Assembly (NCBI GenBank): GCA_945482615.1
Contig: CALYRG010000008.1
Location: forward strand, 1-39,764
Direction: 5' to 3'
DNA from: an uncultured Clostridia bacterium
GTDB taxonomy: Bacteria; Bacillota; Clostridia; Oscillospirales; Oscillospiraceae
DNA: 39,764 nt
In this document: in pieces, positions 1 through 8,501 of the stretch
Layout: every line of letters begins with the position of its first letter
How positions within the stretch are numbered: position 1 is the first letter of the stretch
Translations under genes and position numbers: made by a program
Notes under the pieces: generated by a model
What the model saw: only the letters and a program-made list of their open reading frames with translations
What the model was told of the DNA's origin: nothing
Database searches by the model: none

Positions 1-400
1 AAATACCGTTGAGCAGCAGCATCAGCGCAAGCAGAGGGAGCTTACTTTCAATGGACAGCGCCTTGCGGTACAGGATCAGCCCCAGAATCACAGGCACCAG
101 CATGGTTCTGAGCAAGCTGTGATCCATCAGGCTCCGCTCGTCCAAAGGACGCCTTCTCTTGCGCTTGGGAACCCGCGCCAGAGCCCGGGCACGGCTGAAG
201 CGGATCAGGATGCTCTGGCAGCTGATGAACAGGGCAGCCACCAGGCCAAGATGGATCATCAGATCCATCAGTTCCGTCCCGCCGGTAATGCCGAACAGCT
301 TCAAAAGCAGTATCTTATGGGCCCGGGAGCTTATGGGAAGAATATCCGCCAGTCCTGCCACCAGACCGTATACCAGGCTCTGCAGCCAGTTGAGGGTCAT
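1..400 (-). CDS. Divergent undecaprenyl-diphosphatase (UppP/BacA)-like membrane protein, 3' end beyond window
   Basis: Reading from an ATG at 398-400, an open frame runs 133 codons off the left edge without a stop. A strong AGGAGGGG ribosome site lies 5 bases before the ATG. Residues 11-28 (GLVAGLADILPISSRAH region) align with the UppP/BacA signature, and several hydrophobic segments plus a basic loop around 69-85 follow. UppP dephosphorylates undecaprenyl diphosphate at the membrane and so recycles the lipid carrier used by the polysaccharide operon upstream of it. The family's E-x3-E active-site pair (Glu17 and Glu21 in E. coli) reads Ala15 and Asp19 here, while the Ser-Ser pair and His28 remain, so activity is uncertain. 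It has its own promoter (433-461) and is not simply the last gene of the capsule operon. A non-catalytic or specificity-shifted paralogue is the main alternative. Confidence 0.75.
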   Translation of the reverse strand, partial: MTLNWLQSLVYGLVAGLADILPISSRAHKILLLKLFGITGGTELMDLMIHLGLVAALFISCQSILIRFSRARALARVPKRKRRRPLDERSLMDHSLLRTMLVPVILGLILYRKALSIESKLPLLALMLLLNGI

Positions 401-432
401 GTCTGCCCCTCCTTTGCATAAAATTACATCTT

Positions 433-461
433 ATTATATCATATCTCTCAAATAATTTCCA
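433..461 (-). promoter_or_regulatory. Sigma-A-type promoter for the UppP-like gene
   Basis: On the minus strand a perfect TATAAT (433-438) is preceded, after a 17-base spacer, by TGGAAA (456-461), a 4/6 match to the -35 consensus. The predicted start is about 25 bases before the ribosome site of the UppP-like gene. The surrounding 420-460 stretch is markedly AT-rich against GC-rich neighbours. Confidence 0.6.
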
Positions 462-467
462 GTACAA

Positions 468-504
468 TTTTTCCGGAGACTGAAAGGAACAGTCTCCGGA
501 AAAA
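468..504. repeat. Perfect 14-bp inverted repeat between wzx and the UppP-like gene
   Basis: The arms 468-481 and 491-504 are exact reverse complements around a 9-base loop and begin one base after the Wzx stop codon. On either strand the T-run is on the 5' arm and the A-run on the 3' arm, opposite to an intrinsic terminator. It may protect the 3' end of the capsule mRNA, or may be a weak or atypical terminator. It directly abuts the -35 of the next promoter. Confidence 0.6.
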
Positions 505-505
505 C

Positions 506-1894
506 TCAAATGATCACCTTGCGCTTTTTGATGCGGAGGAGCTCCCACGTGCCGATGGCTGCGCCCAAGCCCCAGCGCAGAAGCCACAGGTCCCGGAACA
601 CGTAAACCAGCGCCGCACCACAGGCGTAGATCGCCGCCCCCTTCCACCACATCCGGATGCCGAAGGGATAGTCCTTCCCTCCCAGCCGGCAGCGGCAGTA
701 GAGATAGTGGAGCCCCAGCTGTAGGCTATGGGAGGCCATAGTGGCCAGCGCTGCACCGGCAATGCCCACAGCACGAATGAGGATGTAGTTTAGGCCCACA
801 TTCACCAGGGAGCAGAAAATGGTGACCGCGGCCACAACCTTTGTCTGCTTATGGTAATACTCAAAGTTCACCGGGAAGGTACACAGGAAGTTCAGATAGT
901 AGCCGGTGACAAACACCGGGATCAGCAGCTCTGTTTCCCAGAACTTTGCCGGAACGAATATCCGGTAGACCTCCCGGGTCAGGAGAAGGAACCCAAGGGA
1001 CAGCACCGTCATCAGCTCCTGGAAATGCACTGCCTTATCATGCACCTGCTCCAGATCTCCCGCCTTCAGATCGTCAAAGAAGAAGGGACGCCAGGAGTTG
1101 TCCAGGGCCTGAAAAATGGTGAACAGGATGCCGCCGAAGTTCAGCGCTGCCGCATAGCGGCCCAGAGCAGCATCCCCTAAAAACTGCCGCACCATCACTC
1201 TGTCGCTCTGCCCCAAAACCAGATCCGACAGGTTGTGGAACATTCCCGGAATGGCCAACACCACGCAGAACTTCCAGAAATCCGGGCGATAGAAGGTTCG
1301 GCCCTGAGCCAGGATCAGAATGCAGGCAGGAACACCCAGCAAAGCATAGGTGGTGACCACAGCCGTAATCCGGCCATAGTAGTTGACCTCCTGGGGCAGC
1401 AGGACAATAAACAGCACCGACAGTCCCATGGTCAGCAGACTCACCGCCAGGGACAGCACCATGTTCCGTCCGGCCTTAAACTCATACACAAACTTGGTGC
1501 TCAGAAAATTGACGCAGTAGGTGCCGAAGGCCTGAACCAGCATAAAGATGATGAGCAGCTGATCCATTTTCAGCAGCCGGGCAATGGGGCCGAGGCAGCA
1601 CAGGATCACGGCGCTTCCCGTCAGGAACGTCAGCACGGACAATGCCATCACGCTGGACTGATACCGCCGCTGCTCCTCCTCCGGATATTCCACCCGGGCA
1701 TTGACCAGGGTGGACTCGGTTTGCAGCGTCAGGACAATGGCCAGGGCGCTGGTCCAGGTGAAGTAGTAGGAGGAGACACCATAGCCGGCATCTCCCAGGA
1801 GCCGGGTGAACAGGGGCATGGATATGAGGGAAATGCCCCGCAGGAGCAGAATGCTCAGGAAATTAAAGAAGGTAACACGGTTTTGTCTTTTCAT
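506..1894 (-). CDS. Wzx-type polysaccharide flippase (MOP/MVF superfamily)
   Basis: This 462-residue protein is almost entirely hydrophobic helices, about 12-14 predicted membrane spans. Its N-terminus (SILLLRGISLISMPLFTRLL, residues 14-33) is typical of Wzx/oligosaccharide flippases, and the length is normal for the family. Such proteins flip undecaprenyl-diphosphate-linked repeat units from the cytoplasmic to the outer leaflet. It is the last gene of the polysaccharide operon: its ATG overlaps the stop of the GT2 gene in an ATGA junction, so the two are translationally coupled, and its own ribosome site is weak. A Wzy-like polymerase further up the same operon supports a Wzx/Wzy-dependent pathway. 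The exact substrate cannot be read from sequence. Confidence 0.88.
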   Translation of the reverse strand: MKRQNRVTFFNFLSILLLRGISLISMPLFTRLLGDAGYGVSSYYFTWTSALAIVLTLQTESTLVNARVEYPEEEQRRYQSSVMALSVLTFLTGSAVILCCLGPIARLLKMDQLLIIFMLVQAFGTYCVNFLSTKFVYEFKAGRNMVLSLAVSLLTMGLSVLFIVLLPQEVNYYGRITAVVTTYALLGVPACILILAQGRTFYRPDFWKFCVVLAIPGMFHNLSDLVLGQSDRVMVRQFLGDAALGRYAAALNFGGILFTIFQALDNSWRPFFFDDLKAGDLEQVHDKAVHFQELMTVLSLGFLLLTREVYRIFVPAKFWETELLIPVFVTGYYLNFLCTFPVNFEYYHKQTKVVAAVTIFCSLVNVGLNYILIRAVGIAGAALATMASHSLQLGLHYLYCRCRLGGKDYPFGIRMWWKGAAIYACGAALVYVFRDLWLLRWGLGAAIGTWELLRIKKRKVII

Positions 1895-2880
1895 AGTGTT
1901 TTCCCATTGTCCCGGGTGAAAAGCGGCCGCAGTATCGAATATACCCCCATACTCAGCAGGACACAGCGCAGCCGCTCCCGATTGTCAAACCGGGGGCAGC
2001 CCAGAATAAAGGGAATGTGCTTTCGCATGGCGCGCCGGGCCTCCTGATGCCGGTGGGCAAATTGTGCCCGATCCTCCGGCCGGGCCATATCCAGCTTAAA
2101 CAGGATGTGGGCCAAAGACCGCACCCTGAAAAATTCCGCCTGGGGCAGCACCGCAGGGTGATGCTCCCGGATGTAGGTATAAATCTCCTGGGTGTGCTCA
2201 CTGAAATGGAAGCTGGTTTCTGACAATTCCCCATTGGACAGGCTGCCGGGGCGGCGCAGATAGTTGTACAGTGGCTTATCCACCATGGCAATGCGGCCTG
2301 CTTCCAGAAGAATGCGGTAGGTCACAGGGATATCCTCGCAGATTTTCCCCACCGGAAATCGCCGCTCCCGGAACAGCTCCCGGCGAAACAGCTTGTCGCA
2401 GACGGCGCTGTCACAGCCGTCCCAGGTGAAGATTCTGCCCACCATCTCCTCGCCGGAGATCACTTCCTCTTTTTTCGGGCAGATGCCCAGGGTCTTCTCC
2501 CCTGTCTCGATGTTCACATCATAGTTTCCGATGCAGGAAATGGGCACGTCATACTTGTGGACTGCCTCGATAAGCACCATCAGTGCCTCCGGCTCCAGCC
2601 AGTCATCGCTGTCTACGAAATACAGGTAGTCGCCTTTGGCCGCGTCGATGCCCACATTCCGGGCGCTGCTGAGTCCTCCGTTGGGCTTGTGGATCACCCG
2701 CACCCGGGAATCCTGGGCGGCATATTCATCGCAGATGGTACCACAGCCATCCGGCGAGCCGTCATCCACCAGAATCAGTTCAAACTGGGGGTAGGTCTGA
2801 CACAAAATGGAGTCCACGCATTTGCGAAGATACTTTTCCACCTTATAGACTGGGACAATTACACTGATCAGGTCTTCCAC
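1891..2880 (-). CDS. Family 2 glycosyltransferase
   Basis: This is a 329-residue protein with a classic GT-A/GT2 N-terminal domain: VIVPVYKVEKYL at 8-19, the nucleotide-binding VDDGS at 38-42, NGGLSSARN at 67-75 and the DxD-like DSDD at 90-93. GT2 enzymes add a sugar from a nucleotide donor to the growing lipid-linked repeat unit on the cytoplasmic face. The start is a GTG (2878-2880) placed after GAAAGGAG. It lies 15 bases after the preceding glycosyltransferase and overlaps wzx by 4 bases. The C-terminal 100 residues are rich in Arg/His and contain no obvious membrane helix. Donor and linkage are unknown; EpsJ/CpsI-like roles are typical of this group. Confidence 0.9.
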   Translation of the reverse strand: MEDLISVIVPVYKVEKYLRKCVDSILCQTYPQFELILVDDGSPDGCGTICDEYAAQDSRVRVIHKPNGGLSSARNVGIDAAKGDYLYFVDSDDWLEPEALMVLIEAVHKYDVPISCIGNYDVNIETGEKTLGICPKKEEVISGEEMVGRIFTWDGCDSAVCDKLFRRELFRERRFPVGKICEDIPVTYRILLEAGRIAMVDKPLYNYLRRPGSLSNGELSETSFHFSEHTQEIYTYIREHHPAVLPQAEFFRVRSLAHILFKLDMARPEDRAQFAHRHQEARRAMRKHIPFILGCPRFDNRERLRCVLLSMGVYSILRPLFTRDNGKTL

Positions 2881-2895
2881 CGGGGCAGTCTCCTT

Positions 2896-4146
2896 TCAGA
2901 TAAGGGAATTGTATATGGCAAGCAGGGTTTCCAGGTTGGTCTGGGGATCATGGGTTTGCAGCGCATGATCCCGGGCCTTCTGTCCGTAAGTGGCAGCAGC
3001 CTCTCCCATTTGGAAAACGCGGGAAATGAGACTCGCCAGCATGTAAGGCGAAGTGGGAGGATAAAGCAGGCCTTCCTCCCCATGGCGGAGCAAATCCGCC
3101 ACACCGCCCACGGAAGCCGCCACAACCGGCACCCCCAGCAGCATGGCCTCTCCCATGGAGTTGGGGGAGTTTTCAATGGTGGAGGGCAGCACATACACAT
3201 TGGCCTCCAGGAAGGCCTCCTTCATCTGCTGGGCAGACAGGCTTCCCAGGAAGATAATGCTGTCCTCCAGATGATGCTTCCGGGTCAGCTCCCGCAGGTA
3301 CTTTGCGTAGCTGTCCCGGCGGATGGCGGCCCTCAAGCCCTGGGTCATGTAGCTGTCCCCGGTGACACAGGCCCGGGCATCGGGATAGGTCTTCTTCAGC
3401 TGGGCCAGAGCCTCCAGAAGATAGTGGAAGCCCTTCACGCTGTACAGCTTACTGGAAGCAAAAATCTGGTGCTTTCTGCACCCATCATAGCACCACTGCC
3501 CTTCATAGAAGGGCTCCCGCAGAGTTTCGTTGCAGAAGTGATAGTGAATTTGGGGGTTCATGTTCTCCGCGCAGGCCCGATCCCAGAGGGTCCTGCCGAT
3601 AACATGCTCCAGCTTCCCGATGGCTTTTCTCTCATTTTCACCCCGGAGGGCAAATTTTTTCTGCTGCTGGCGGATATTGTCCTGGCGCAGAAAATCCCGG
3701 AAGGTATAGCGCCGGACGATCCTGTCCGGAAGGCCCTCGCAGTAGTGTCCGGCGTAGACACCGCACAGTCCCTGAATGCTGGCCGCGGTATGAGAAAGCA
3801 TTCCCAGCTCCTGGGCCGCATTGGCCATGGCCAGGGCATGGCTGTATTCCACGCCCCAGATGTGGATGACCTCCGGTGCAAAGCTGCGGATCTGTTCCCG
3901 GAAGAAGGGCACCTGCTCCGGGTTGCATTCATGGGGCTTCTTCGCCGCCGGGAAGGTGGCGTAGCTGCACCCATCGTCCAGCTGACCAGACTGCCCATCG
4001 CCGGGGCACAGAACCCGAATGGTCACGCCCTCCCGCCGCAGATCGTCCAGCACATGATCCATCCAGTTGACAGCCCCAGCCTCACGCCCCTCAATGTGGG
4101 AGCGGATGACACCGGGCTGGTTGTTGCACAGCCACAGAAGCTTCAT
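2896..4146 (-). CDS. Family 4 glycosyltransferase (GT-B fold)
   Basis: This is a 416-residue GT-B enzyme. The N-terminal domain starts MKLLWLCNNQPGV; the C-terminal domain carries the family E-x7-E donor-binding motif (Glu325 and Glu333 in a TIENSPNSMGEAM context) followed by GVPVVA. GT4 enzymes are retaining transferases that add one sugar to the polysaccharide repeat unit in the cytoplasm. The AGGTG ribosome site overlaps the stop codon of the preceding gene (6-base gap). A GGHHIWG-type N-terminal acceptor region is seen as EVIHIWGVEYSHALA (about 114-128). Acceptor and donor are not identifiable. Confidence 0.88.
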   Translation of the reverse strand: MKLLWLCNNQPGVIRSHIEGREAGAVNWMDHVLDDLRREGVTIRVLCPGDGQSGQLDDGCSYATFPAAKKPHECNPEQVPFFREQIRSFAPEVIHIWGVEYSHALAMANAAQELGMLSHTAASIQGLCGVYAGHYCEGLPDRIVRRYTFRDFLRQDNIRQQQKKFALRGENERKAIGKLEHVIGRTLWDRACAENMNPQIHYHFCNETLREPFYEGQWCYDGCRKHQIFASSKLYSVKGFHYLLEALAQLKKTYPDARACVTGDSYMTQGLRAAIRRDSYAKYLRELTRKHHLEDSIIFLGSLSAQQMKEAFLEANVYVLPSTIENSPNSMGEAMLLGVPVVAASVGGVADLLRHGEEGLLYPPTSPYMLASLISRVFQMGEAAATYGQKARDHALQTHDPQTNLETLLAIYNSLI

Positions 4147-4152
4147 GGCCTG

Positions 4153-5310
4153 TCACCTCGTTTCCAGCATATCCAGGATCTTCTGTGCCTGGATGACATT
4201 GTTCTTTTCGTTCAGAATAAAGTGTCTTGCGGCCTGTCCCTTTTCAAACAGGGTATCCTCTGTCTGGGACAGCACGCTGCCCAGGGTTTCGGCAATGCCC
4301 TGGGCCGTCTCGTCCTCCAGCAGGTACACATAGGGGTGGTACTCCCTGGGCATACCCGGCAGCACCGTGGTCAGCACCGGCGTACCGGTGGACATATACT
4401 CCATGGTCTTGGAGGGGAAGGAATAGCGCACATATTCTTCGTCCGTTGGCCGGGGGTTGATCAGCAGGGTGGCCTCCATCTCCCGCTCTACAATTTCCCG
4501 GTTCAGGAGCATTCCGCCGTAGTGGATGCGTTCATCCTGTTCCGCTACGGCTTTCAGCTCCTCCACGTAATCCCCAGGCCCATAGATCACAAGCTGGGCA
4601 TCCGCCGGGTCTGCCAGCCGGAAGCCCTCCACCAGATTGTGCAGTCCGTACTGCCGGTAAACACCGCCGGCATACATGCACACCCGGGGGCTGGTCTTAC
4701 GTTCCTTCGATGGGATTTCCTTCGCCATGGTGATATCCGCATGGCCCTCCAGCAGAACCCAGGGCTTCCCTTTGGGGTTGAGCAGATCGTTCATGGCATC
4801 TGTCAGGAAAACATAGTGGGTGCAGTGCCGAATGACAAAATTGGAGATTCCCTTGGCCGTTTTGCTGCCGGACAGAAGATCCGGAACATCCGTAACGATG
4901 CCAACGCAGGGTCTTCCCCGGAGCCTTGCCGCCAGCAGGGCCGCCAGCGCTGTGGTGCGGTTGAGTACATCCACCACTACGGCACAGTCCCGGCCTCTCC
5001 GGGTCAGCACCTGGAAGAAGGTGCCAAGACCCACGGCTGCCGCTTTGATGAAGGGATTCCGGATGGCGGGAATATTGTGGTATACAGCGCCCCCCTCCTG
5101 CTCCCTGGGCAGGGGCACAAAGCCTTTGTCAAGGCAGCTGCGGTTGACCGGAGGGTTCGCCACCACATCCACCCGGGCGTGGGCCGCCAGCCCTTCAATA
5201 AGCAGGCGGTGATACTTCTGGGACTGGAACGCAGGCTTATTGGGCACCCCCGCAAACAGCCGCTCATAGACGGCGTTGGAGCAGGTGGTCACTGCATAGA
5301 GAATCCTCAT
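4153..5310 (-). CDS. GT4-type glycosyltransferase
   Basis: This 385-residue GT-B protein begins MRILYAVTTCSNAVYERLF. The strongest family signature is near the C-terminus: NPRPTDEEY (285-293) followed by FPSKTMEYM (298-306) and GTPVLTT, the nucleotide-sugar pocket of capsule/teichoic-type GT4 transferases. It lies 3 bases after the upstream glycosyltransferase and 6 before the next one, inside the polysaccharide operon, and probably relies on translational coupling because no good ribosome site lies at the usual distance. It is expected to be cytosolic or membrane-associated. Substrate unknown. Confidence 0.86.
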   Translation of the reverse strand: MRILYAVTTCSNAVYERLFAGVPNKPAFQSQKYHRLLIEGLAAHARVDVVANPPVNRSCLDKGFVPLPREQEGGAVYHNIPAIRNPFIKAAAVGLGTFFQVLTRRGRDCAVVVDVLNRTTALAALLAARLRGRPCVGIVTDVPDLLSGSKTAKGISNFVIRHCTHYVFLTDAMNDLLNPKGKPWVLLEGHADITMAKEIPSKERKTSPRVCMYAGGVYRQYGLHNLVEGFRLADPADAQLVIYGPGDYVEELKAVAEQDERIHYGGMLLNREIVEREMEATLLINPRPTDEEYVRYSFPSKTMEYMSTGTPVLTTVLPGMPREYHPYVYLLEDETAQGIAETLGSVLSQTEDTLFEKGQAARHFILNEKNNVIQAQKILDMLETR

Positions 5311-5313
5311 GGT

Positions 5314-6414
5314 TTACATACCGCCTTCCAGAATCCTGACGTGTGATTCCGCCATGTTTTCCAGGGTATAGGGGCGGATGGCCTCCAGAGCCGCCTCCCC
5401 CATTTTCCGCATATCCATAGAGAGCATCCGGTTGAGCTTTTCTGCCAGAGCCCCATTGTCCTCCACAGGAACAAGGAAGCCGTTGACGCCGTCTTTCACA
5501 AGCTCCAGTCCGGCAACACACCGATCCGTAGTAATCACCGGCAGGCCGCAGGCCATAGCCTCATTGATGACCAGGCCCCACACATCACTTTTTGTGGGCA
5601 GGACAAGACAATCTGCCGCCCGATAAAAGGCAGCAAGCTCCTCCCGCCTCTGAAAGCCCACAAAGTGGACATTTCTAAGAGACTTCTCCTTGCAGAAGTC
5701 CAGGTGTGTCTGCTCCGGCTGTCCGCCGATGAAGTAGACGCCTGTATTGGCAGGAAGCGCCGGAGCCACCTCCAGCAGATCATCCATTCCCTTGGCCCGG
5801 GTAAAGCGGCCCACATACAGAACGATCTTTTCCTCGGTCATCCCCAGCTCCCGGCGAAGCCGCTGCTTCTCCTCCACAGTGGGTAGGCAGGGCAGGATAT
5901 CTCTTTCCCACAGGGAGGTAAAGGGATAGATGTGGATGGCCTGGGGCTTTGCACCATAATGGACAAGATACCTGGTAGTATTCTCCCCGCTGCTGAGCCA
6001 GGCATTGGCACTGCCCACCAGCAGCTTTTTGAACCGGTATTTGAGGCCGGACTCCTCCCGGATCAGCCCGCCGTCCACCTCCATCCAGAAGGGGAGCTTC
6101 TTCAGCCGCAGATATGCCATGGCCAGCATGGCGGTGGGAGAAGAATAGCCGCAGATAATGATGTGGTCAAAGTCCCGGCGCAGCCAGGGCAGCACATCCA
6201 TGCAGAGGTTTTCGCCGCCTCTGGAAACCGTTTTGCGCAGCTGCACAGCCCGGAAATTACCCTGGGCATCCTCAAACCACTTGGCATCCCGGTGGGTGTT
6301 CTCGCAGATTCTCTCGGAATACAGCACCGTTACATCCATGGACTTCCCCAGCTCGTCGAAGAAATGAACCCGATAGGGGGAGGCAAAATTCGTCAGAAAC
6401 AAAACACGCTTCAT
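5314..6414 (-). CDS. Family 4 glycosyltransferase
   Basis: This 366-residue GT-B enzyme has the N-terminal MKRVLFLTNFASPYRVHFF typical of GT4 proteins, a mid-protein IVLYVGRFTRAKGMDDLL start of the C-terminal donor domain, and a DVWGLVINEAMACGLPVITT signature (277-296) with the catalytic-region Glu285. It adds one sugar of the repeat unit. Its ATG overlaps the stop of the Wzy-LicD gene (ATGA), with AAGGAA eight bases upstream, so it is translated from the same message. The specific sugar cannot be assigned. Confidence 0.88.
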   Translation of the reverse strand: MKRVLFLTNFASPYRVHFFDELGKSMDVTVLYSERICENTHRDAKWFEDAQGNFRAVQLRKTVSRGGENLCMDVLPWLRRDFDHIIICGYSSPTAMLAMAYLRLKKLPFWMEVDGGLIREESGLKYRFKKLLVGSANAWLSSGENTTRYLVHYGAKPQAIHIYPFTSLWERDILPCLPTVEEKQRLRRELGMTEEKIVLYVGRFTRAKGMDDLLEVAPALPANTGVYFIGGQPEQTHLDFCKEKSLRNVHFVGFQRREELAAFYRAADCLVLPTKSDVWGLVINEAMACGLPVITTDRCVAGLELVKDGVNGFLVPVEDNGALAEKLNRMLSMDMRKMGEAALEAIRPYTLENMAESHVRILEGGM

Positions 6415-8501
6415 TGCTGATTTCCTTCCGGTCCAAAGTCGATTTCCACGATCTGGTGGCGGTTTTCCCGCTGATCCTCCGGCGGCAGGGTCATATAGTC
6501 GCCGTACATGGCACGCAGAAACCGGTCATAGTCCCGAACGCCCGGGAATAGCTCTCCTTCAAAGCTGTACTCCGTCAGGTCCTCAAACAGCGCCAGATCA
6601 AAGCAGAAGGGATTTTTCTTTCCTTCCTGCTCACACACCAGGCCACTACGGGGGCAGGATTTGGCCAGGGTATCAAAGCGCAGAGTCAGCGCCTCTCCGC
6701 CCCAGAACAGGGCCCGGGCCTGATAGAGAAGGTAGCCCAGCCGCTTGTAGAGAACCACCTTATCATTTTCCATCCAGGGCTTATAGCCGCAGTGCATCAG
6801 CTTGGTTCTATAGACCTTGTTGAGCTTTCTTGAAAGCTTCTTGCGTGCCCTCTTTTCGGCGGGCACATGGTCGTAGGGGAAGATGTCTACATAAAAACCG
6901 TTTTCCTGAAGCCGGTTGGTCTTCTTCCCTTCCAGATATACCGTGCCCCGCTTCATCACCTTGCCGAAGGGCAGGCCGTAGTTCGGGTCCTCATACCAGG
7001 ACTGGAAGCAGTAATCCTTGCCCAGCTTTTCCGGGGCGACACGGCAGAATTTCTCGTAGTCCTCCCGAAGCATGCCCACGTCCATATCGTCATCCCAGGG
7101 AATGAAGCCCTGATGGCGGACAGCCCCCAGGAACGTTCCCGCATCCAGGAAAAACCGGATATCATTCTCCTGGCATACTCTGCGGATTTCTTTGGCAATT
7201 TCCAGCTGGGTCAGCTGCACCTTTCTCAGAAGTTCCCTGTCCATTGGCGGATTCTCCTTTCGTTGTCTCTTGGGAAGCCGTTCCACCAGCGCCATCACCG
7301 GGAACAGCCAGAAAAAAACGTCTGCAATCAGATTCTGCGTGTTAAAGGACATGGCCATGATCGCAAGCAGAATGAGATTACCGATGACACACCGCTCTTT
7401 CTTCCACACCAGTGCAGCCCATGCGGCGATGCTCAGGCATCCCGCCGGAATGCCCATGGCTGCAAACAGCAGCATGGAGGAGCTGGTGTTATTTTCCACA
7501 CCGCCCAGAACCTGGGCAAGGGGCATTCCCACCAGGGGGTTTTTCAGGAACATAGAAAGATTCCAGTAAACAGAATACAGCCGGTCAAAGCCCGATTCCT
7601 CCCCGGGGAGGAACTTGGACACCGTCATGCCGTACACTTCCCAATAAAGCTCCCAGTACAGCTCTTCCCGAAAGAAACGAAGATAGGCACACAGTCCTGC
7701 AGCTGCCAGCACAGCCAGAAGAATGCCCAGCCAGACACCGCGATTCCGGTACAGCTTCTTCTCAATAAACACAAACAGAGCAAGCATCGCCAGCTCCAAA
7801 ATGCCTCCGGTAGCCAGTGTGGAAAGCATGGTTACCGCCAGGATTCCGTTCACCAGCCACAGGCATTTCTTATCATTCCACTGCACATAGAAGTTGTTGA
7901 GAAACAGGCCCAGCAGGAGGAAGAACTGATATACCCCAGGCTCCCGGAAGATTCCAAAATTCCTGTTTTTTACGTAGCTTTCCGAAACAAATGCAAGAAA
8001 AAAGTTATAGAACTTGACATTCAGTGCGTTATACAGCACCGGAACCGACACGCTGCCGCTGTCCACAGGACGCCGCAGAATATAGGTCGCCAGCACAGAA
8101 AAAGCAGCCAGAACCGCTATCATCACCACATAGAGCCTGGCAAGCTCCCTTGATGATGTAAAACAGGTCAGAAATATTCCGAGACAGACACAATACAGGA
8201 TGCTGACGTACATCAGCTGCCAATCCCGCTTGACAAGCATGGGGACGAGGAAAACAGCAGCGGCAATGCCCATGAGAAAGACTCTGTCATCCCGGAGAAT
8301 GTCGGAAAGCCTCCCCCGGTTTGCCATCAGAAAACCGGCTCCCAGCAGACCCGTCAAAGCCACGGCCAGCAGCTGCGCCTTGGCAAAGCCCATCAGTGAG
8401 GTGGTCGCCAGCGTGTCCCGGGCGAAATACAACTGGGCAGCAAGATACAGGGCAAGTACCATTTGCCCCCGCCTGCTGTCCAGATACGAAAACTTCTTCA
8501 T
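6411..8501 (-). CDS. Fusion: Wzy/O-antigen polymerase-like membrane domain plus LicD-family phosphotransferase
   Basis: One uninterrupted 696-codon frame. Residues 1 to about 410 are a multi-span membrane protein of normal Wzy size, with FREPGVYQFF in the middle as in Wzy/ligase proteins; it would polymerise lipid-linked repeats outside the membrane. Residues 420-696 form a complete LicD domain of normal length, with LDAGTFLGAVRHQGFIPWDD (452-471) and the WDDDMD metal-binding acidic cluster (469-474); LicD enzymes attach phosphocholine or other phosphodiester groups to glycans. The junction is hydrophilic (LPKRQRKENPP). An AAAGGAG ribosome site and ATG sit exactly at the LicD boundary (7242-7260), so LicD can also be made alone. 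This is the only polymerase candidate in the operon. The polymerase start at 8501 has AAGGAG upstream. The Wzy assignment rests on topology and context; the LicD assignment is firm. Confidence 0.85.
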   Translation of the reverse strand: MKKFSYLDSRRGQMVLALYLAAQLYFARDTLATTSLMGFAKAQLLAVALTGLLGAGFLMANRGRLSDILRDDRVFLMGIAAAVFLVPMLVKRDWQLMYVSILYCVCLGIFLTCFTSSRELARLYVVMIAVLAAFSVLATYILRRPVDSGSVSVPVLYNALNVKFYNFFLAFVSESYVKNRNFGIFREPGVYQFFLLLGLFLNNFYVQWNDKKCLWLVNGILAVTMLSTLATGGILELAMLALFVFIEKKLYRNRGVWLGILLAVLAAAGLCAYLRFFREELYWELYWEVYGMTVSKFLPGEESGFDRLYSVYWNLSMFLKNPLVGMPLAQVLGGVENNTSSSMLLFAAMGIPAGCLSIAAWAALVWKKERCVIGNLILLAIMAMSFNTQNLIADVFFWLFPVMALVERLPKRQRKENPPMDRELLRKVQLTQLEIAKEIRRVCQENDIRFFLDAGTFLGAVRHQGFIPWDDDMDVGMLREDYEKFCRVAPEKLGKDYCFQSWYEDPNYGLPFGKVMKRGTVYLEGKKTNRLQENGFYVDIFPYDHVPAEKRARKKLSRKLNKVYRTKLMHCGYKPWMENDKVVLYKRLGYLLYQARALFWGGEALTLRFDTLAKSCPRSGLVCEQEGKKNPFCFDLALFEDLTEYSFEGELFPGVRDYDRFLRAMYGDYMTLPPEDQRENRHQIVEIDFGPEGNQQ
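7242..7260 (-). promoter_or_regulatory. Internal ribosome binding site and ATG for a stand-alone LicD product
   Basis: Within the fusion gene, AAAGGAG (7254-7260) precedes an in-frame ATG (7242-7244) by 9 bases. Translation from here gives 277 residues, the usual size of a separate LicD protein. The site probably descends from the unfused gene's own start. Confidence 0.6.

Noticed and set aside
2557-5346. A plus-strand open frame of 929 codons antisense to three glycosyltransferase genes
   Set aside because: The opposite strand carries three well-recognised transferases with proper starts and family motifs; the antisense frame has no family motifs and is the stop-poor complement common in GC-rich genes.
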